DNA from: Microvelia longipes
Taxonomy: Eukaryota > Arthropoda > Insecta > Hemiptera > Veliidae
DNA: 64,000 nt
NCBI GenBank assembly: GCA_018340805.1
Contig: JACMZG010001870.1
Location: forward strand, 24,461,464-24,525,463
Reading direction: 5' to 3'
Part shown: positions 59,611-64,000 of the stretch, piece by piece
Layout of the letters: every line of letters begins with the position of its first letter
Numbering within the stretch: the stretch's first letter is position 1
Notes under the pieces: model-generated
The model's database searches: none
Told to the model about the DNA's origin: nothing
Seen by the model: the letters and a program-made list of their open reading frames with translations, nothing else
Program-made: the position numbers and the translations under genes

Positions 59611-60569
59611 GTGGGCGCATGCCGCAACAGCTGATTAAAAATTAAAACAAGCCAAAAAACAGTGTTGTCATAATTGTCATGAAAATTATATTGTTAAGTA
59701 TTTTATAAAAATGAGTAATTAATATTCTTATGTAATTATTTAATAATATTATCATTACTTATTTTGTTTCATAATTAATATTATTAAACAATATTATTTA
59801 GAAAATATTATTGTAAACAAGCTAAAATAATCATTGTTTACAATGATTATTTTAGGTTTTAAATATTTTGATAGCTGTGTAGGTAAAATGACAATGTAAA
59901 GCTTAAAAACATATTTAGTTATGTCTAGTTTTGCTTCCGTAAGTTGATCATAATTATTTTTAAAAATTATATATTTTTTTTAAAAACATGGTACTAAGTA
60001 AATAAGTATTTATTTACTTAAAATTTTAAATATTTTACCCTCAATGTTAATCACAATATTGAGTTGAAATTACTCCCCTTTACTCATAACCACTATTTTT
60101 AATTAATTTTCAAATTTTGTAGAATAATTTAAAACCTTTAGTCAGATAAATATTTATATATTCAAATAATGTTTGCATAAAACTATATTTTGTATCTATG
60201 TATACAAATTAAGTAATATTAAATAGAAATATAACTTGTCTTGCATACACCTAGGCCTAGGTGGAAGAGTAATAGGTATACTCACGTGGAACCTAGCGAT
60301 TCTGGCGTCTGTCAAGCGAACTTAGGCTTAACATCGTGCTTATAACATTTTTCTGACCATAGTATTTATTATCTTAAATAGAAGAAACAAATATAATTTT
60401 ACTTTTATAACTCGCTTATTTTTTAACTTTACGAAAAAAGTGTTATTCTAGACCAAACTATAACAACTATTACTTCTATTCTTTATGTACTATTATACAT
60501 TTATAAGCTAGAAGATTTTGTGATCGTTTCATACACTGATAATATAACCCAGGGAATCCAGCTACAACG
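59611..60569. other. very AT-rich DNA with one perfect hairpin
   Basis: Apart from the hairpin at 59822-59855, only a small palindrome CCTAGGCCTAGG near 60250 was noticed. Confidence 0.5.
59822..59855. repeat. perfect 15-bp-arm hairpin, TTTA loop
   Basis: CTAAAATAATCATTG, TTTA, then the exact complement. Confidence 0.9.
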
Positions 60570-60930
60570 ATTTGGATGTTTTGTAGTAGAGCCGGTCCCC
60601 CAAGGTAGCGGAGGAAATAGTCAGCTTGACGGTGACGATTAGAATCAGTTAGACTCGCTAATTTTTAGTAGCTGGCGATAATCGAATCCAAACTTTTCCT
60701 CATTTAATTTACCTCCCCCCCCCCTGCACGAGAGGTTTAAACTACCATATTTTCATAACAAGTATCTAGTGATTAAGAAAAACTTTGTGTACTCGAGGTT
60801 ATGTCTCGCCGGAAATATACGAGTATAACCGATTATATCCGATAAGCTCACTATTTTATACGTTAACTTGGGTAACAGCGCTTCTACGGAACAACCAAAT
60901 TGCTGAAGCTGGACACCCCTGGTTAAATTT
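60570..60930 (+). repeat. R5 dispersed repeat
   Basis: Contains 'gccggtcccccaaggtagcg', 'taatcgaatccaaacttttc' + 'ctc', a C-run (60715-60724), 'gagtataaccgattatatcc' and 'aattgctgaagctggacacc'. Parts match 28.89 and 29.4-29.5 kb and, for the middle section, 62.1 kb. Confidence 0.75.
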
Positions 60931-62065
60931 TAAAAATATACATCGATGAATAAATGTAACATAACGATTTACAAAACACCTATAATTCTTCATCTTTCAG
61001 AACATCGGGTACCATTTCACGAAATTACAAGTCTTGTAGGTGTAGGTACAAAAATTGTGAAAAACATCTTGTCGTGACAAATGTACAAGTGTTACTCAGG
61101 ATACACTTGTACAGTGTAGCATTTTTCGAATTCTTAAACATCATTTTCATCTCTACTATAATTACTTTTAACTAACACGTAAAATTTCATTTTAACGTTA
61201 CTAATTTCACAAGTTCGTTTTACTAATATAAAACTTAGTTTTTACTGCCAACTTTTAGTAAAGTAGTAATCTAGTGTTCAATATGAGGTTGTAAAACGTT
61301 AATATAATTGCATTCGCGATAATTGACTCATATAAATGAAACTGGGTTTTAATAATAGATTGACATGTTGTTGTTTACAAAATATTGTATCTTCAGCAGA
61401 GACTATAGATACTTAAACAGTAAGACTGCCGACTCAATGGTGGAAAAAAAATTTGGATTCCGGTCGACACTAGCGCGGCGAGGGACCTTACCTTCAATTG
61501 AGTCTTTGATTTCCCGCTTTTTGCCCACAGTTCAGTTTGAATTTTTATACTTTGTATAGTTTACCCTACCACTTTAATTCTTAACACAGAACGCTCTGAT
61601 TATTTAAGTTTTTCATTCAAGTAATTTATTATTTTAATTTGATTCAATAGGTATAATGAAATAGTGGCTAAAGTTTACACGTGGTAAAGATAGGATTTTG
61701 GCATTTAATTGCAGCCTTGTATTTTAAATTACATCGGCAAGATCGAAGCATGTACTTGTAAATGTAAAATTAACTGATAAAATCGGACTAAATTAATAAA
61801 TTAATTAAATGAAATTACTTATCTGCCATCAGTAAGGTTCTTCTGAAGTTTAAAAAAGGTCCCTAATTTACTTTAGTTTTTCTGATTTTTTTAAATACAG
61901 AACAGTTGCAACGGCGAACGGGTTTTTGTGAAAAAATACATACAGAAAACAATCATTTTATATAATACATAAATGTAGCTGTCATAACCAAGAATTGCCA
62001 TGTAGTTATAAATTTTAATATAATAAATGTTAATCAGTCATTTTTGGGAAAGCTATTGGGGTTAG
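60931..62065. other. AT-rich intergenic DNA, nothing recognised
   Basis: A short inverted pair 'caaatgtacaagtgtta/acacttgtac' (61078-61114) was noticed. The 64-codon ORF at 61365-61559 has no domain. Confidence 0.5.
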
Positions 62066-62165
62066 TTCATGAGTTGTCCGCACCGGTTCCGCCGCAGCGC
62101 TATTTTTAAGTAGCTTGCGTAATCGAATCCAAACTTTTCCTCGTGTTATAGTTAACCCCCCTGGA
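62066..62165 (+). repeat. R5 dispersed repeat, partial copy
   Basis: 'cgctatttttaagtagcttg' + 'cg', 'taatcgaatccaaacttttc' + 'ctcg' and 'aaccccc' match 60650-60720. Confidence 0.75.
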
Positions 62166-62414
62166 TCTTTCAGTAAACAACTTTTTGTTTTATATGTTAA
62201 CATTTCATTATATTATTGTTGTTGCTATGGCAAACTATCAAATGATTATAATAAGATATTTTGTCTAAATTGTCATTGTGAGTTTTATTATTAATTAAAT
62301 GTTACTGTTCAACCTTTACTAATTGTTTAATCTTAAAAACTTAGTGTTAACTAGTATTAACTTATTGTTAACTTAGTGTTATTACTAAAACAACTCTTGT
62401 ACGTTACAATAATT

Positions 62415-62990
62415 TGTAAGAGCGAAGCGAACCTCTCTTACTACGTATTATTGTAACCATACGCAATCTGGCGAGCGAAGTGAGCCTTTCTTATTATGTA
62501 CAATTATACATTTACGCAATCTAGTGAGCGCAGCGAGCCTATTATTACTATGTTTAATTAAAAATATAAAAAATCAAGTGAAAGAAGCAAGCCCCTATTT
62601 ATTTTGTTATATTAGAAATATACGCAAAGTAGTGAGCGAAGCAAGCTATACTTTTCTATACTTAATTACTAACACATAAAATTTAGAAAGTGAACCGAGC
62701 CCTTTTTTATAAACATTAATAGCATATGCACTCTAGCAAGCGAAGCGTGTTTTAATGTTATATAAAGAATTATTAATACATGGAATCTAGCAATCGATTA
62801 GATCCATTTTTTATACGTATGATAATTCACTCAATTCAGTGAGCAAGGCGTGCCTTATTTAAGTGTTTTTAAATAAAGTATGCTACTTAATGAGCTAGAA
62901 GAGCCTTTCTTTTAATTTAGGCATTTAAATTTTAGAATAACAGCGTACCCTTTTTACTCTATTTAACGAACAAAGTGAGTCTGTTTAAAT
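62415..62990 (+). repeat. decaying minisatellite with GAGCGAAGCGAGC core
   Basis: About eleven units spaced 44-80 bp (mostly near 50) each carry a version of GTGAGCGAAGCGAGCCT preceded by 'cgcaatcta/tacgcaa'. The core stays recognisable while the AT-rich spacer varies. Identity falls toward the right. Not a CRISPR array, because repeats are imperfect and spacers are similar to each other. Confidence 0.8.
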
Positions 62991-64000
62991 ATTTTTAATT
63001 TATGTATTCTTCTAACTTGAGTTATTGATAAATAAATTTATTTAATACTTAAAAATATAAGGTTGTTATTGAGAAGGCGTACTTGCTACTATAAAAACCT
63101 CTTACGCATAACAAACTAATTACTTCTCATGCGTTGTGTTATTACTAGGCTTTTAGAGAAACGTATATTAGATGTATATTTAAGATATTTATTAATGTGT
63201 CTGAGGTGTTTATTACTTATCTAAATTGATAATATTTTGTTTTATATGTTTACAGGTTCGTGTTTTGTATCTCTTTCTACTTTATGTAAGTTTTTAATTT
63301 ATCTTTTAAAAACTATATGATAGCCGCTATTGTACTATTTTTGGTTTTATAATCAGTTTACAGCCTAAAAAACCAATGTGGGAAGGAAAGTACTTTATCC
63401 CACATTTTTTTTTTATTATGTGAAAATGTAGGAGCAGCATACACCAGGAATCGGTGTACACCGCTCCTTTCTATTGATGGAATCAGGATTCAATCAAATG
63501 AATCCCTTAGTAATTTTTGGCGTAAGGGTATTATTTTATGTACGATTCTTTCTACCACAGGAGTCACGATTCAATCAAATCCATTCACTCACTGCATTTT
63601 CTTGGCAGAATTTTGTTGTGCTGTTATCTGAGCTTTTAAGTATCAATGTTGTTTTTGTCATTAGTTCATTCTTATCTGATTTGAAAAACTATAAAGCTCA
63701 ATTATAAATTAAAAAAAAGATAATTCCAGAGAATTGTTTTGTATGTAATTGTTATTCCTAGTATATGTATTAATAGGTTTTCATAACATTTGTTTCACTT
63801 GTTAGACGGCTTTTAACAATTTTGATCATTCTAAAGTTATACCTTTATTACTGTTTAATCATGGATATGATACTGAAAAAAAACGATACTTGTACAAAGG
63901 GAGTATTAAGCGACTGTTCACGCGCGGTGATTAATATTGAACAGTAGGGTGCAATTATAGCAATATATGGATTTCGATGGAACCAACATTCCTTATTAAC
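62991..64000. other. AT-rich DNA, hairpin at 63430-63471, small duplication
   Basis: GGAGC..TACACC faces GGTGTA..GCTCC at 63430-63471. ATTCAATCAAATGAATCC (about 63488) and ATTCAATCAAATCCATTC (about 63569) show an 80-bp duplication. No gene is supported. Confidence 0.5.

Noticed and set aside
62415..62990. Regularly spaced short repeats as a CRISPR array
   Set aside because: Repeats are imperfect, spacing varies, spacers resemble each other, and the context is a eukaryotic genome.

Overview
This window looks like AT-rich, non-coding chromosomal DNA from a metazoan with a large, repeat-laden genome, most likely an arthropod. The evidence is: no ORF longer than about 150 codons; many (TA)n tracts; a nuclear-type tRNA-Asp(GTC) with a pol III T-run; decayed non-LTR retrotransposon pieces with trinucleotide tails of a kind seen in insects; a Penelope-like element; a fossil cut-and-paste transposon with about 0.68 kb terminal inverted repeats; and many short inverted-repeat elements. 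Species cannot be named from the sequence. Nearly all the predicted ORFs are chance ORFs or pieces of dead transposons.

Layout. 0-9 kb: repeat fragments, a possible LTR/primer-binding-site remnant (about 2.97 kb), and a minisatellite (3.2-4.0 kb) split by a 5'-truncated LINE with a 13-bp target-site duplication. 8.8-9.4 kb: a truncated copy of a dispersed family called R1 here, abutting a 250-bp palindrome with a hammerhead-ribozyme-like core. 11.1-13.0 kb: a dead LINE RNase H/C-terminal region flanked by (ACT)-derived repeats, with a near-perfect hairpin inside. 15.0-18.7 kb: a tRNA-derived SINE fragment, then a 3.35 kb DNA transposon inside a (TA)n tract, carrying one long transposase frame broken mostly by nonsense codons. 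23.4-24.5, 33.3-34.9 and 45.3-46.1 kb: R1 copies that each carry a piece of the 3' half of 5S rRNA, including internal-promoter elements. 30.5-31.8 kb: a candidate solo LTR. 35.2 kb: tRNA-Asp. 36.2-38.1 kb: two phase-compatible candidate exons of an unidentified host gene. 37.2 and 41.0 kb: two TA-flanked MITEs of one family. 40.1 kb: an RT fragment. 47.4 kb: a foldback element. 51.5-53.7 kb: a degenerate Penelope-like element (RT, GIY-YIG, ribozyme-like tail). 55.5-57.7 kb: a 2.15 kb nearly complete foldback element. 57.8 kb: a candidate terminal exon. 59-63 kb: dispersed repeats and a decaying GAGCGAAGCGAG minisatellite.

The only feature likely to be functional with high confidence is the tRNA gene. 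The most notable signals are the R1 family with an embedded 5S rRNA internal control region, found in three of its copies, and the two hammerhead-like motifs (one in the Penelope-like tail, one in the 9.2-kb palindrome). The remaining stretches are AT-rich DNA in which nothing recognisable was seen; they are listed as such.
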